Shown here piece after piece: positions 23,336 through 34,309 of a DNA stretch of 64,000 nucleotides. The notes under the pieces were generated by a model, which was given only the letters and a program-made list of their open reading frames with translations, ran no database searches and was not told the DNA's origin. Origin of the DNA: Chelydra serpentina (Eukaryota > Chordata > Testudines > Chelydridae); assembly GCA_037349315.1 (NCBI GenBank), contig JBAIAC010000057.1:1922001-1986000 (forward strand), given 5' to 3'. Within the stretch, counting starts at the first letter, position 1. Every line of letters starts with the position of its first letter. Both the position numbers and the translations under genes were made by a program.

Positions 23336-24246
23336 ATTGGTTCAATTTGTCTGTGACACACAGAGTTTGTACCACATTTACCTTTCTTAACAATCTCCCC
23401 TTGGGCTGCTGGTTTTCATGTCCTCCTGGTTGCTCCGGCTAGTCTCCAACTGAAAAGATTAGCCCTTGACCCCACATCTGTGGGATGCATGCGGTCTCAG
23501 CTCCCTCACCCACTTGAACATGTCACAGTGTTCTACAAAACCAAAACCTTCAGCTTCACACCAATTGTACAGACAATGGCTCCATCTGTATTTTCTGCTG
23601 AACCAGCCTTTGCTTCCCATCTGTCATGCTACCTGCATCCGTGCAGTGCAGAACGTTACTCACTTAGCATAAGGCCACGGAGTCGGGTTAAAGAGAATCA
23701 CACCCGCTGTCTGTCTAGTAGAGCTGTGTCTTGTGTACTGTGCTATATCCCCCATTACCTGGAGATTTCAATCCTTTTACCAAACCTTCTGGACACTTTG
23801 CAGTGCATTACATGGTGACAACTTGCTGCAAGTGGCTTGGTAATTATGTGCACGGTGGGTTCAAAAGAAACTCCCATGTCACCTACGCTCTGAGTTAAAG
23901 GCCTGATGTAACCTTACTGAGACGCGGTGTGTAGCTGATAATTAAGTGGCCACCAGTTACCGTATAATTTAGCAGCAATTACCTGCTATGTAAGTGCTGT
24001 AATGTAAATTATCACCATATTCATGAGCTTGTTGCGGTCTGAAGGCCACAAGAATACACTAATAGATTCATTGAAGAAAGACACATCTTGTTAATTTTCA
24101 AGGACACAGCAACATCTTTAGTCTTGAAGTTGAATATCCCATATTGCCATAAGCCTGGGACCTACCTCCTTGCCTGCTCCATATGATCCGAATCGGAAAA
24201 TATTAAGATCTGAGCAAGAACCTAAACACTGGAAGAATTACCTTGA
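23336..24246. other. Unassigned stretch upstream of CR1
   Basis: 23336-23830 could be further 5' sequence of the decayed CR1 or another old repeat; I could not recognise it. The overlapping plus-strand frames there (up to 112 codons) have no domain. 23930-24140 is AT-rich single-copy DNA. Confidence 0.35.
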
Positions 24247-24494
24247 AGTGGTACCAGTAGCGGAGGCAGGTCTGGAGCACAGGGGGAGCGGCGCTATAAA
24301 AAGGCGCCTCCCCAGGCTCCCCCTGTACTCACCCAGCGGCGCCTCCAGCGGTGCTCCAGGTCTTCGGTGGCGGGTCCTCACTCGCTCCGGGTCTTCGGTG
24401 GTACCCGCCACCGAAAAGCCGCCGAAGACCCGGAGTGCCGCTGGGTGAGTGCAAGAAGTGGCACTTAAAAAGAAGCGGTGCCTTCCTTTTTAAG

Positions 24495-25009
24495 TATCAG
24501 AGGGGTAGCCATGTTAGTCTGGATCTGTAGAAGTGACAAAGAGTCCTGTGGCACCTTATAGACTAACAGACATATTGGAGCATAAGCTTTCGTGGGTGAA
24601 TACCCACTTCTTCGGATGCATGTAGTGGAAATGTCCAGGGGCAGATATAAATGTGCAGGGAAGACTTAGGCTAGAGATAACGAGGTTAGTTCAATCAGGG
24701 AGGGTGAGGCCCTCTTCTAGCAGCTGAGGTGTGAATACCAAGGGAGGAGAAACTGCTTTTGTAGTTGGCTAGCCATTCATAGTCTTTGTTTAATCCTGAG
24801 TTGATGGTGTCAAATTTGCAAATGAACTGAAGCTCTATTGTTTCTCTTTGGAGTCTGGTCCTGAAGGTTTTTTTGCTGCAGGATGGCTACCTGTAAATCT
24901 GCTATTGTGTGGCCAGGGAGATTGAAGTGTTCTCCTACAGGCTTTTGTATATTGCCATTCCTTATATCTGATTTGTGTCCATTTATCCTTTTACGTAAGG
25001 ACTGTCCAG
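24495..25009 (-). mobile_element. Penelope-like element, 5'-truncated, with target duplication
   Basis: A 515-base insertion flanked by a perfect 12-base duplication TTCCTTTTTAAG (24483-24494 and 25010-25021). The 3' end is at the left: TATCAGAGGGGTAGCCATGT on the plus strand. Its 3' region, with AGCATAAGCTTTCGTGGGTG, defines the family of the short fragments at 14170 and 35251. It inserted into the hAT element at 24255, so it is younger than that element. Confidence 0.85.
24620..25009 (-). pseudogene. C-terminal PLE open reading frame remnant (GIY-YIG-type end)
   Basis: Minus-strand translation from 25009 begins TGQSLRKRINGHKSDIRNG, followed by QKPVGEHFNLPGHTIAD and LQVAILQQKN. This is the pattern of the second half of GIY-YIG endonuclease domains found at the C-terminus of Penelope-like elements (family pattern of GETKRSLRERI followed by VAEHFN..GH). 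A frameshift near 24860 breaks the frame; the following sequence still reads like FICKFDTINSGLN in another frame. The reverse transcriptase is absent through 5' truncation. Confidence 0.7.
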
Positions 25010-25091
25010 TTCCTTTTTAAGGCGCCGCTTCTGCTCACAGGGGGAGCAGCTGCTCCCCCCGCTCCCCCCCGGCTACGTTACTGAGTGGTAC

Positions 25092-26455
25092 TGGGTCCTT
25101 ACTGATAGTGTTCCACTTGAAAACCCTTCAGTTCACAATTCACAGCCCAGGCCGCCACTCCCAGATGCTCCATTTCCACACCAGCAGATTCCAGAAGTTT
25201 GTCATACGCAAAGTGATCAATATGCCTAGTGCAGTTGTCATTTAGATCAACATAGTTACCTAAATGGATGAACAGCCAAACTACTACTCATGAGTAGAAA
25301 CATCAGGTTTCTCCTATTCACTGTGCTTCTTATAAATATAATAACAGAAAAAAACGGCAAGTGACTAGGCACTGAGAGAATTCTTGCTAGTGGCAAGAAG
25401 AAAAATAGGGTCATGAAATTACGGAGCTGTCACTTTATTGTAATGCTGCTTTTTAAATAGACTTGCTTTTTCAGTACAATAGCGTACGTTCTATCAACTC
25501 TAACAGTAATAATATGCTGTAAGATACAAGGTCAAAAGCCTCACAGTGAGTCATAAAGAAGCACTTTATTTGATGTACCCAACATTTCAATCAAATTATT
25601 ATTAACAAAAAAAAAAGAAAAGAAAAAGAAAGGAAAATATACATAAATTGCAACATTATCTACTGTGGTGTTGATGCTTTGATGAGGGCGGTAAAGACTT
25701 AGATTATTTTTCTCTCCAATATAATAAAATAATGATTTGGTCCTAATTTGTGGAAAGGTTTATATTGCACACACAGGAACTGCTGATTTCCCGAGGTTTT
25801 GAAAATGATGGGTAATGCAGCCTGAAGCTCGGGGATGAGGTCTCTGGTCGACATCTCTGCTTCTCACACACAATGGAACTTTCTACCCTAAGGATAGAGC
25901 TTGTCTGTGCAGGAGACTGAGTTTCACCGGAGTCCCGTCCCAAGCACTGGAACGACCACCTCTAGGAACTAAGAGGCCATCAGAAATCTCCCCACCTTCC
26001 GCTCCAAGTGCCATGTGTACTTCTCCAGCCTGGTCTCTCTGACCTTTTAAAAAGTAAACAAACCACTCCCCTTTACACACAAGAGGATGGAGACAGAATG
26101 AACACAAGTGACAGATGTTAGTCACATTGCTTAATGCATGACCGGAAGGCGCTCAGATCCTGTGGTGATGAGGTTGTTATAAGAACCTGACTAGACTGAC
26201 TAGACTAGACAGCTTGTCAGGACAAGTACTGCTTTGCTATGAAACTGCTCAGAAGGTGTAATTATAATAAACGAGGCGAACTTCACATAACTCAACCTGC
26301 TTGCAAACCAAGTGAGCCAGTGGATGAATGAAAAGCACCACAGAAATCCAAGCGATCTAAGGAACCAGACTGGAAATCCGTAATTGTTAAGGCAAGAGGC
26401 AAACAGCATCCCATTCAGTGTCCCTCCTTTTGAAGTATGTTACTTCCTTTAGTCC
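25092..26455. other. Single-copy stretch, no gene seen
   Basis: No gene recognised. 25430-25740 is AT-rich with an A-rich low-complexity run at 25609-25639. A short repeated ACTAGACTGACTAGACTAGA stretch lies at 26190-26209. Confidence 0.4.
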
Positions 26456-26672
26456 CGGGCCCGGGCTTGTCTTCACCACCCGCCGGATCGGCGGGTAGCA
26501 ATCGATCTATCGGGGATCGATTTTTCGCGTCTCGTTAAGACGCGATTAATCGATCCCCGATCGCGCTCCCCGTCAGCTCCGGAAATCCACGTCATCGAGC
26601 GGCGGAAGCGGAGTCTAGAAGAAGAAAGACTCTAGAAGCTGAGGTTAGACTCTAGAAGCTCTAGAAGCTTTA
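26456..26672. mobile_element. CpG-dense palindromic element, Harbinger-like start
   Basis: GGGCTTGTCTTCACC near the left resembles the end of the Harbinger-like element at 34310. The core is a hairpin: 26509-26532 (ATCGGGGATCGATT then TTTCGCGTCT) pairs with 26538-26561 at 22 of 24 positions around a 5-base loop. About two dozen CpG occur in 150 bases. The right part has tandem ACTCTAGAAGCT-like units (26631-26671). The right terminus is not certain. Confidence 0.6.
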
Positions 26673-26695
26673 TTATAGAAAAAGCCATTCCCACT

Positions 26696-27165
26696 AAAAT
26701 AGGGCTGCTTGAAAAATGCTGCATGCAACATTTTCCCATTGGAAAATGGGGTTTGTTGAAACTGGGATTTTCTGTTGGAAAAGATGGATTTGGACAGAAT
26801 TTTCCTTCAGGAAAATCAAAACAAAACGTTTCATTTTAGATCAGGTTGACAGCAACCTCTGCTTCCCCCTGAGCCACCACGGCAGCTGAGTCATAGGGAG
26901 AGACCCTGGTGCGGCTTGGGAGATGTAGGCTGGCCAGAGAGCAAGGCTGAGAAGGGAGAATGAAGACCCGAGTGAACCATAACTACGACTTCCATGAGGC
27001 ACCATGGCAGCTTGAGCAGATGCAGAGAGTTGATCTGAAATGAAATGTTTTTTGCATTTTCCAAAATCAAAATTTTTCAGAACTTCCTCTCGATTTGGGA
27101 TTAATACAAATGTAAAAATGTCAGAATTTCCTGCCAGGTGGAAATTCCAGTTTACAATCAGCTCA
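26696..27165. repeat. MITE of the AGAGCTGGT/GAAAATTTT family, with interior
   Basis: Left arm 26700-26840 has GGGCTGCTTGAAAAATGCTG, CCCATTGGAAAATGGGG and TTTTCCTTCAGGAAAATC. Right arm 27030-27165 has CCAAAATCAAAATTTTTC and GGTGGAAATTCCAG. The middle is GC-richer and differs in style. The same vocabulary appears at 30213-30612. Class unknown. Confidence 0.5.
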
Positions 27166-27631
27166 ATGCTAAAGAAAGGGAACGTTGCCTGAATAAATAA
27201 TTTGTGTGTGTGTCTTCCATTTTGGGTCATTGTCTCACATCTGGGCCTTGGCAATTTGAGAGCTACAGCTGGCAGAGAAGAGACGTGTCCAGGGGATATT
27301 TAGGCAATCAGATTTATCTTCACAGGCTAGAAATAATTCACTCTTAATTGGAGAATTCATCCCAAATCTCTGCTTCCTCATGAGCTTTTTTCAGCTGGAT
27401 TTGCACACGGGGCAAAATCTACCAGAAGTGGTGAGATAATTGGTAGATGAGATATGTGAACAGATAGATTAGCTGTGCATTATCTGTGCTTTCCATCTTC
27501 TTGTTTTCAAAGTAATCTCCTTTGGAATCCCTTAGTAACATTTTGGCTCTGTGTGTTTATTAACCTTTCTTCAGATGGAGGATTCAACTATCTGGCTGTG
27601 AAGCGTAAAAAGGAAACAACATGGAGTAATT
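27166..27631. other. Single-copy stretch, no gene seen
   Basis: No gene or repeat recognised apart from a short (TG)n run near 27203-27213. Confidence 0.4.
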
Positions 27632-27945
27632 TACATAAGAAACACAGGAATTGTCAGAGTGAATCAGACGATAAGCCCCGTATCCTGTCTCCAACAGTGG
27701 CCAGGACCATATGCTGCAGGAGAAGGTGCAAGAGACCCTGTATTAGGAGGATGCTCCCGTTTCCTCCTGACCCCCATTAGCTAGAGGTTAGCTCATGCCC
27801 CAAAGTAGGAGGCTTTAGATTGGTGCCAAAACTCTTGCTTCATTATTAGGAATCCTGGCTATTGTAACCGTGGATGTCCTCACTATTTTGTGAATCCTAC
27901 TTGGTTTTTGGCCCCAATGCCCTCATAACTTTGGAAACCAGCCAA
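27632..27945 (-). mobile_element. CR1 LINE 3' end, second subfamily
   Basis: Plus strand reads TAAGAAACACAGGAATTGTC, CGTATCCTGTCTCCAACAGT, GGTGCAAGAGACCCTG, TTTCCTCCTGACCCC and TAGAGGTTAGCTCATGCCCC, in the order of a CR1 3' UTR on the minus strand. The end differs from that of the copies at 21631 and 36696. Non-coding remnant. Confidence 0.75.
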
Positions 27946-29237
27946 TTGAAGATGACCTTGCTCAGGGAGCAGGTTTTTCCTGAGCTCTGCCGGCCTCTCC
28001 GTGTAAACAGAGCTGCATTTGTGTTGATTTCCATGATGTATAAACCTGTGTCCCTGCCCAGATACAACCTGGGATAATAATTACTTTGTGAGTTACAAGA
28101 CAGCAAAATTGCTTCAACCTGAGGTTGTCACTGGGCAGAATGAAGTATGGCGGCCCCGCAAATTAAACCATGTTGGCAGACTCTTAAGAAGGCTCCGTAA
28201 TGGATTAGGTTCTGACAGCTTATTAACAGATGTTTATGAGAAGTCCTGCCATGGGCAAAGGGTTTTCCTTTTATTAACCGCAGAAAATAAACACAAGGAG
28301 CTTTCCCCTGTTCTTTCTATCTACTTCTGCAAAAAGCCATTTGAGATACGGATCTCTGGAATAAAATTAATCCCCATAAACATCATAGGCAAACAAATTC
28401 TAGCATCATAATTTTAAAAAGGGATCCTATTTTGCTATTCTCTCTCTGTTTTGGCTCCCACAGTACTTTCAAGTTATGATGCTGAATCTATATACACAAA
28501 AAGACTTTGCTCGCGAGCTATTATTGATAATTCAATGAGAATTCACGGTGCCTGGTTTGATGCACGTTGACGCGTGGCCCTGTTCTCCTCTCCTTCTCCT
28601 CCCATTCTTTGCAACAGCATTCCGGGCTGGCAGTGCGGCACTGGGCTGGGATGCCATTCAAACAGCAAAGCATCTGGCAACGTGCCCACAGTTCTGTTGC
28701 AGCTTGAAACACAAAGCCTCCACTTCATGGGTCAGCTCCAGCTGAGCCGTGCAGTATCTATTGGGCCAGCTCCCCAGAGTCTGGAAATAAGATAAACTGC
28801 TCCATTTAAAATGGGGGAAGAGGGGTACAGGGGCAGGGGGAATCAGACATGCCAACTATTTCTGCATGAACCATGCTGACCTTAAGTGGAGTGAAGTCAG
28901 GAAAATCCACCTGGGAAGGACAGCCTGGTTTCAAAGAAAGGGAGAAGAGGCTTATTGCCCTAAGAACTTCAAGTGAAGGGGTGACTGCAGCGTGGGTAGG
29001 CAAAGTTTCGTTTGACCCACAGCTGCATTCTTCAGTGAATAAACTATTCATAAAAAAAAAAAATGACCCCAGTTCTCCTCCTAGTCCACTGAGGCTGGGG
29101 CTCGAATTGTGTTGGATAGGGGTGGCTCTTCCAGACTCTCTCTCTGTAGGAAAGAAGAAACATCTTGTGAGAAAGTGGGTGCTGCTATGACTTCTACCAG
29201 CCGCACTTCAAGCAATTCATAAAGTAACACTTCACTC
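27946..29237. other. Single-copy stretch, no gene seen
   Basis: No gene recognised. 28080-28420 is AT-rich and repeat-free; its 107-codon plus-strand frame has no known domain. 28540-28860 has overlapping frames on both strands, typical of GC-richer non-coding DNA. Confidence 0.4.
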
Positions 29238-29440
29238 TAAGACAGGGCTTTTCATCAGTGGATCTCAAAGCACTTTACAAAGGAAGTCAGTATGATTATG
29301 TCCACTTTACAGATGGGGAAACTGAGGCAGAGAGAGATATGACTTGCCCAGGATCACACAGCAGTTCAGGGGTAGAGCCAGGAACAAAGGCCAGGTCTCC
29401 TGAGTCCCAGTCTAGTGCTCTATCCATTAGGCAACTGCCT
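29238..29440 (-). repeat. MIR-type SINE
   Basis: Plus strand shows the reverse MIR order: GATCTCAAAGCACTTTACAA, ACTTTACAGATGGGGAAACT, TGACTTGCCCAGGATCACAC, CTCCTGAGTCCCAGTCTAGT and CTATCCATTAGGCAACTGCC. One of the best-preserved copies. Confidence 0.85.
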
Positions 29441-29965
29441 GGCAAACCTTGGACTTATAGCAAAATGCTCCAGAGAGAGAAAAGGGCTACGAGCTAAGCC
29501 ATTTTCATTGGAATGACACATTTTAGACTTCCTCCAACCACACAAGAGGATGTTTCAACCAAAGGGCGTTGTGTTTAAACCCAAACACCCTGCCATTAAA
29601 GACACAAGGCGACAGGTAAAGTTACCCATAGTCTGAGTTCTGTTATTGGAGTCCCAGTCCATCTTTCACTTGGCTTCTCCTGTTTCTAAGTCAATGCAAC
29701 CTCTACATGACAATGTCACAGAGCTGATGGCTGGCTCAGCTGACTTCTTTGTATTGCTTTTCTGAGGATGGAAGAGAAAGTAATACCTTGCTAGATTTCT
29801 GGTGTTTATAAAGTGCAGTCAATGCATTTGTCATAGAAATGTCTCCTGTTTAAAGCCACATTCCAGAGTTTGCCTAGACACGCTTTGTTAAAAATCACTC
29901 TGGTCTTTTCATTTATACCTAAAGCAATCATGTTATTGGCTTCTTTACTGAAGGAACCGTGACTG
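29441..29965. other. Single-copy stretch, no gene seen
   Basis: Nothing recognisable; AT-moderate sequence between a MIR and a CR1 end. Confidence 0.4.
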
Positions 29966-30070
29966 GTCTCTGTAGGATTTAGCTGGGGTTGGTCCTGCTT
30001 TGAGAAGGGGGTTGGACTAGATGACCTCCTGAGGTCTCTTCCAACCCTAATCTTCTGTGATTCTATGAGT
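29966..30070 (+). mobile_element. CR1 LINE (or CR1-tailed SINE) 3' end
   Basis: GGTTGGTCCTGCTTTGAGAA, GGGGTTGGACTAGATGACCT, CCTGAGGTCTCTTCCAACCC and TGTGATTCTATGA form the CR1 3' terminus. The tRNA head is absent. Because SINE and LINE share this tail, a fully truncated SINE is possible. Confidence 0.8.
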
Positions 30071-30212
30071 ACTGGTGGAAATAACCACAGAAGAATTTTA
30101 GAGAACTATGAAGTTTAGGTTTGAATCAAAGAAGAAACTTTTTTTTCTTATCACCTAATTAGTTTCTATTCTGCATGTTTGAAGAGCACCCAGTAGGATG
30201 GGACAGATAGCC

Positions 30213-30612
30213 GTGGTCGGTAGAAAAGGCCAACATTTTTCAACTGGAACATTTTTCTATTGAAAAATGCTGCTTTGTCAACATAGACATTTTCCATGGA
30301 ATGTCAACTTTGACCGAGTTTCACTTCAGAAAACTCCCCACCATGAAGCTTTTCAAACATTTCAAAATGTTCCAGTTGGATCTTTTTGTAATGGAACCTT
30401 TTGATTTTTCATTTCAAAATGTATTTTATACTATGAACAATTAATAAAGAGTAAAAACTGAAACAAAACCTTTTGACTGAGCCAAGATAAGATTTTTTTC
30501 AATAATTTTGTTTTGTGGGAAATGTCAAAATTCTTGGATTTTTGTCTGATTTTGAAGGAAAAACACAAAATTGCAGAATTTTCTCTGACCTGGAAAGTCT
30601 GGTTCCTGCACA
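30213..30612. repeat. MITE of the GAAAATTTT family, about 400 bases
   Basis: Rich in mirrored short motifs: CATTTTTCAACTGGAACATT, TTTTCCATGGAATGTC, AACATTTCAAAATGTTCC, TGTGGGAAATGTCAAAATTC. Starts GTGGTCGGTAGAAAAGG and ends GTCTGGTTCCTGCACAG. Similar to 26696-27165. No coding part. Confidence 0.5.
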
Positions 30613-31720
30613 GCACTAGTGGCTAACTCTAGGCTTCAGCTGAGAGTTAAGCGCATGACTAGCCAGAAACATCTATTTCCTGTTTACAAGTGTGTTAGTT
30701 AACTTGGGTTGAAACACAACTACAAGTTCATGTGTAGACATATCTGCTGAGGAGGGGGCAGGAGAGACAGAACAAAAGACCCCAGGGATCCAGCTGCGGT
30801 AAACAAATAAAAAGAACTCAGTCAAGTATAAAAAAGAAAAAAGCTTTTAGTAAATGTTGGCCCCACCAGTGTTTTTCTTCTGCTTTCGTGTTACCGTCTC
30901 ACACGTGAACACAGGAGCCTACACAACACGTGCAAAAGTGACACTTGGAGGGTCATTGAGCAGAGAATTTGCCTAATGCATTAAAAAGACAAAAATATCT
31001 GTGCTAGATCGCTGTGGCTGATCCCCCGTCGTAGCTCACTGAGCAATCCAGAGCTCTCCAGAGTGTTCCTTGGTTGCCTGCACTGGGGTAATCGTACAGA
31101 AGCCGGACTCAGGCAGCTGAGGCATTTGGTGCCTAGATACCGAGTGATTGCCACAAAGACTGACAGACATTTCGACTCAAGACTCAAAGCCAGATTCACT
31201 GGCGCGCTCCAGCTGCTTTGTGCTGCTCCAGCCGGCACAGGTTATGTTCAGGGAAAGAAATGATACGAAGCTTCGAAACTGGGCTGGTGGAGACCCTGTT
31301 GCCGCTGGGCGTACTGCCACTCCGGCGAGGCGCTAATAAATGTCACGCCGCATTGGTAAGTGAAAAGGGGATTGCTAGGGGGGCACCTCACTGCTCTCTC
31401 CAGAGCAGGCTCGTTCCAAGAACCTTTTCCTCTTGGGTGGCCTCATTCGCCTCACCCATCCTCAGGCATGCCTGGTCTGGAAAGTAGACTTCCAAGAGCG
31501 CGCCTTTCCCGGAGCATATGTGGGGTGCAGTTTGGGGTTGTACAGAGTGGAAAAAACTAGCTGTGCATTGATTCACTCCACATCCGTCACTTTCGACAGG
31601 GATGACTGGCCTCTGACAGGCTTTCTCCAGTCACCTGGGGCTTGAGGCTGATGGCCATCGGTAGGCCATGGGAGGAGATGGAAGAGAGCCCTGCATGTAC
31701 CATCCGTGACGCTAGCCCTG
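30613..31720. other. Single-copy stretch, no gene seen
   Basis: No gene recognised. 31000-31600 is GC-richer and has several 60-90-codon frames on both strands without domains. Confidence 0.4.
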
Positions 31721-31930
31721 GGGCTATGTCTACACTGCATGCTAGGAGTTGATTCCCAGCTCATGTTCACACACTGGTGCGAGCTTGAGGAGAGCAAGTG
31801 TGAGTATAGACAGCAGTGTCGCTGTGGTAGCCTGGGCAGCGGAGACATGGCTTAGCTGGGCCAAGCACATACCCAGGGGGTCCAGGCGAGTTTGTACTTG
31901 AGCCGGCTACGCTGTGCCGGGGGGAGCAGA
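31721..31930. mobile_element. Harbinger-like (Chompy-like) fragment
   Basis: It opens GGGCTATGTCTACACTGCAT like the element at 12355 and contains AGCACATACCCAGGGGGTCC and GGCGAGTTTGTACTTGAGCC, interior motifs of this family. A right inverted end could not be found, so it is probably truncated. Confidence 0.55.
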
Positions 31931-32079
31931 GAGAAGGGCCAGGAGCGACGTAGCAGCCAGCACTTGCTCCGACCTCTGGGTAGTGAATTTGTGCCCTAGC
32001 CCAGGTGTCCATTAGCTCTCAGCCTGGGGGAGGCGTCCGAGTGCTGCAGCGTGTCACACATGGTGAGGCACATAGTGCC

Positions 32080-32145
32080 TGGGCGTGCCCAGCACAAGGG
32101 GGGCCTGGTCCATGACGGGCTCTGAGGTGCTGCGGTAACACAAAG
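32080..32145 (+). repeat. L2/MIR tail fragment
   Basis: CATAGTGCCTGGGCGTGCCC, then AGCACAAGGGGGGCCTGGTC and GGTGCTGCGGTAACACAAA. Only the L2-like tail remains. Confidence 0.5.
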
Positions 32146-33511
32146 GAGAAACAAACACATGCGCACAATGGGAAGGAGGGAGACGTTTACACCCCAGGGG
32201 TTACAGTGAGTAGTTACACAGCGAGGCTCTGGCACTGCAGTCGGATCTGTGGGCTTGTGTCGAGTGCCACTGGGACGCCAGGGGGGCACAAGGCCCATCC
32301 AGAGCTGATGACATTATCCAGGCCCCAGTGAGGATCAGAGCCTGGCATTTGTAGGATCCTTGGGCTCCTTTGACATTCCCAGCCATTGATGCCCAAGGCG
32401 CTGGTCACATGAGCAAAGTTAACCGTGCATGAGTCTTCGCAGGGCCAGGGACAGTCTGCAATTTTAAAAGTCACTGAGGCTTTTATAGAGAAACAATGAC
32501 ATTTCCCTACAAGCTATTTTAATTCCCAGCAGCTGTCTTTTAAAAAAATCCTTCCCAGGAAGGGTTTGTTCTGATGACTCGTTATTGACTGAGACAAGAA
32601 ACGTGATTCACCTGCTGAGAAATGCATTTGGCCCCCATGTTGGCAGGCTCAGCAGGGTCCAGGCCATGGAAACACAGCTCCCCATTTCCTCGAAGAGACA
32701 AATTCTTCCAGGTCAGGGTGGAGGCTCTCAGAAGGGCAGGGGAAATCCATGCTGCACCTGCTCCCTGGGGCGGGTAAATAGAGGGAGTCAGTGTCTAGGA
32801 CAGGCAATTCGACACCCCTCCCCAGCACAAAATGCAGTTGAAAAAGAAATTAAAACATAGCGGAAAACGTTGGAGCAGCACAGACATAAGCCTGACCCAC
32901 GCAGTCTGAGCCAGCCTGGCTTATAGTGTCTGTGCAGGCCTGGCCCAGAGGGTCCATGCGGTTCCAAGCCATACAGTCAGCGCAGACCTGGCTTATAGTA
33001 TCCTTTTGCCTTAGCAAGAACATTTCCCCTTTGTAACTAAACGGAGTGGAACCTCCTGCTTTGAAGCTCTTTTCATCAATTAGCTAAACCCATTTGGCTT
33101 CTTCTCTACGTTGCATTGATTATGAACATCCTGTGCCCTAGAGATAAAAACCACCTCCCCCATTCTTTCCCCCCGTGCTTTCTCCATATTGGCTCGTAAT
33201 GTGACTAGACTATTGATGAATGGCCTGGTGGGAAATCAATAAAAGCACTGGCATGTCATGGACCCAAGATTAATGAAACTGACCTGGGCCAGAGAACTTT
33301 CTTTCAGCCGCATAGCCAGCCCAAGGTGCTTGTCAGCTCGGGTTTCAGTGACCGCAGCCGCAGACTGGACTCGCACGCCATCCTTTCAAGTGAAGTTCAT
33401 TATTTTCCAGAAGTCCAGCTCCAGAGCTGGCCACTAGAGACGACTGTAAGTATTGGGGAAAGTATTTTTCTTCCTAAGTACAGGTAGGAGCAGAACCCGA
33501 AGTGGGTCAAA
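32146..33511. other. Single-copy stretch with a weak tandem repeat
   Basis: No gene seen. At 32913-33003 CTGGCTTATAGTGTC and CTGGCTTATAGTATC recur about 75 bases apart, with related CAGGCCTGGCCC/CAGACCTGGCTT blocks between them, suggesting a decayed minisatellite. 33040-33300 is AT-rich and repeat-free. Confidence 0.4.
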
Positions 33512-33696
33512 CATAGAATCATAGAATATCAGGGTTGGAAGGGACTTTAGGAGGTCATCTAGTCCAACCCCCTGCTCAAAGCAGGACCAATCCCCAATTT
33601 TTGCCCCAGATCCCCAAATGGCCCCCTCAAGGATTGAACTCACAACCCTGGGTTTAGCAGGCCAATGCTCAAACCACTGAGCTATCCCTCCCCCCA
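33512..33696 (-). mobile_element. Turtle tRNA-derived SINE with CR1 tail
   Basis: Minus strand: head GGGATAGCTCAGTGGTTTGA (pol III A box), then GGGTTGTGAGTTCAATCC (B box), linker CCTTGAGGGGGCCATTTGGG, and a CR1 tail ending TTCTATGATTCTATG. This is the structure of the tortoise pol III SINE (tRNA-Lys head, CR1 tail in the literature). The copy looks full-length and young, and is the strongest lineage marker in the window. Confidence 0.9.
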
Positions 33697-34309
33697 TGAA
33701 GCCCCAAAACATAGCTGTCATTGATTGCTTCTAACAGGGCAGCAGTTATATTTTTTAATCGTAGTTAATTGCTCGGGGAGGTTGTCCCAGTAACTGAGAT
33801 CTTCTACAGCTCAGAGAGACTTTCTCTCCCCCAGTATGATCCTATTGCAACTGCAGCCAGTGAGGGGGCTGGTTTCAGGGCATTTTCCATGCTGTATCCT
33901 CAGGGCTAGAATGCTCTTCCTTTCCTTGGTCCATCAGAGCCTGGATGTGCCCTTTCAGCAGCATGATACTTTCATAGTTTGCATGCACCTCACTGCAATG
34001 GGTCGCCATTGCTCCTGTCTCCGACTGGCCAACAAGCTCAGCCTCCATCGCCCGCTTCTTCTATTCTCAGACAAGCCCCTCATGCTTTCTCCCATGCCGC
34101 CCTCACACTTGGGAGGAACATCACAAACACCCACAAAGCCGCCTCATTATCTTCCTGCAAATCCGCCTTGAACGCCCTGCTTTGCAATGATACCAACACA
34201 ATAGCTGAGAATGGCTAGCCCGCTGGTGTGCTGAGACTACAGCCTGTCATGTCCCTTGTGTTCCCCACCCCCGGCCACCTCTCTGTAGCTACCTCTTGTC
34301 TTATACTTA

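Larger units (their letters stand above)
24255..25083. mobile_element. hAT-type non-autonomous element, split by a PLE
   Basis: Flanked by a perfect 8-base duplication AGTGGTAC (24247-24254 and 25084-25091), the size made by hAT transposases. Ends are CAGTAGCGGAGGCAGG at the left and the complement of CAGTAACGTAGCCGGG at the right. The interior is GC-rich, with GGTCTTCGGTGG and its complement CCGCCGAAGACC as inner inverted repeats. Without the PLE insertion the element is about 302 bases. No transposase gene. Confidence 0.85.

Noticed and set aside
26841..27254. 137-codon minus-strand frame
   Set aside because: It lies across the interior and right arm of a MITE-like repeat and has no domain.
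33512..33696. Functional tRNA gene
   Set aside because: A and B boxes are present, but the head continues into a CR1 tail and is repeated at 46599, so it is a SINE.
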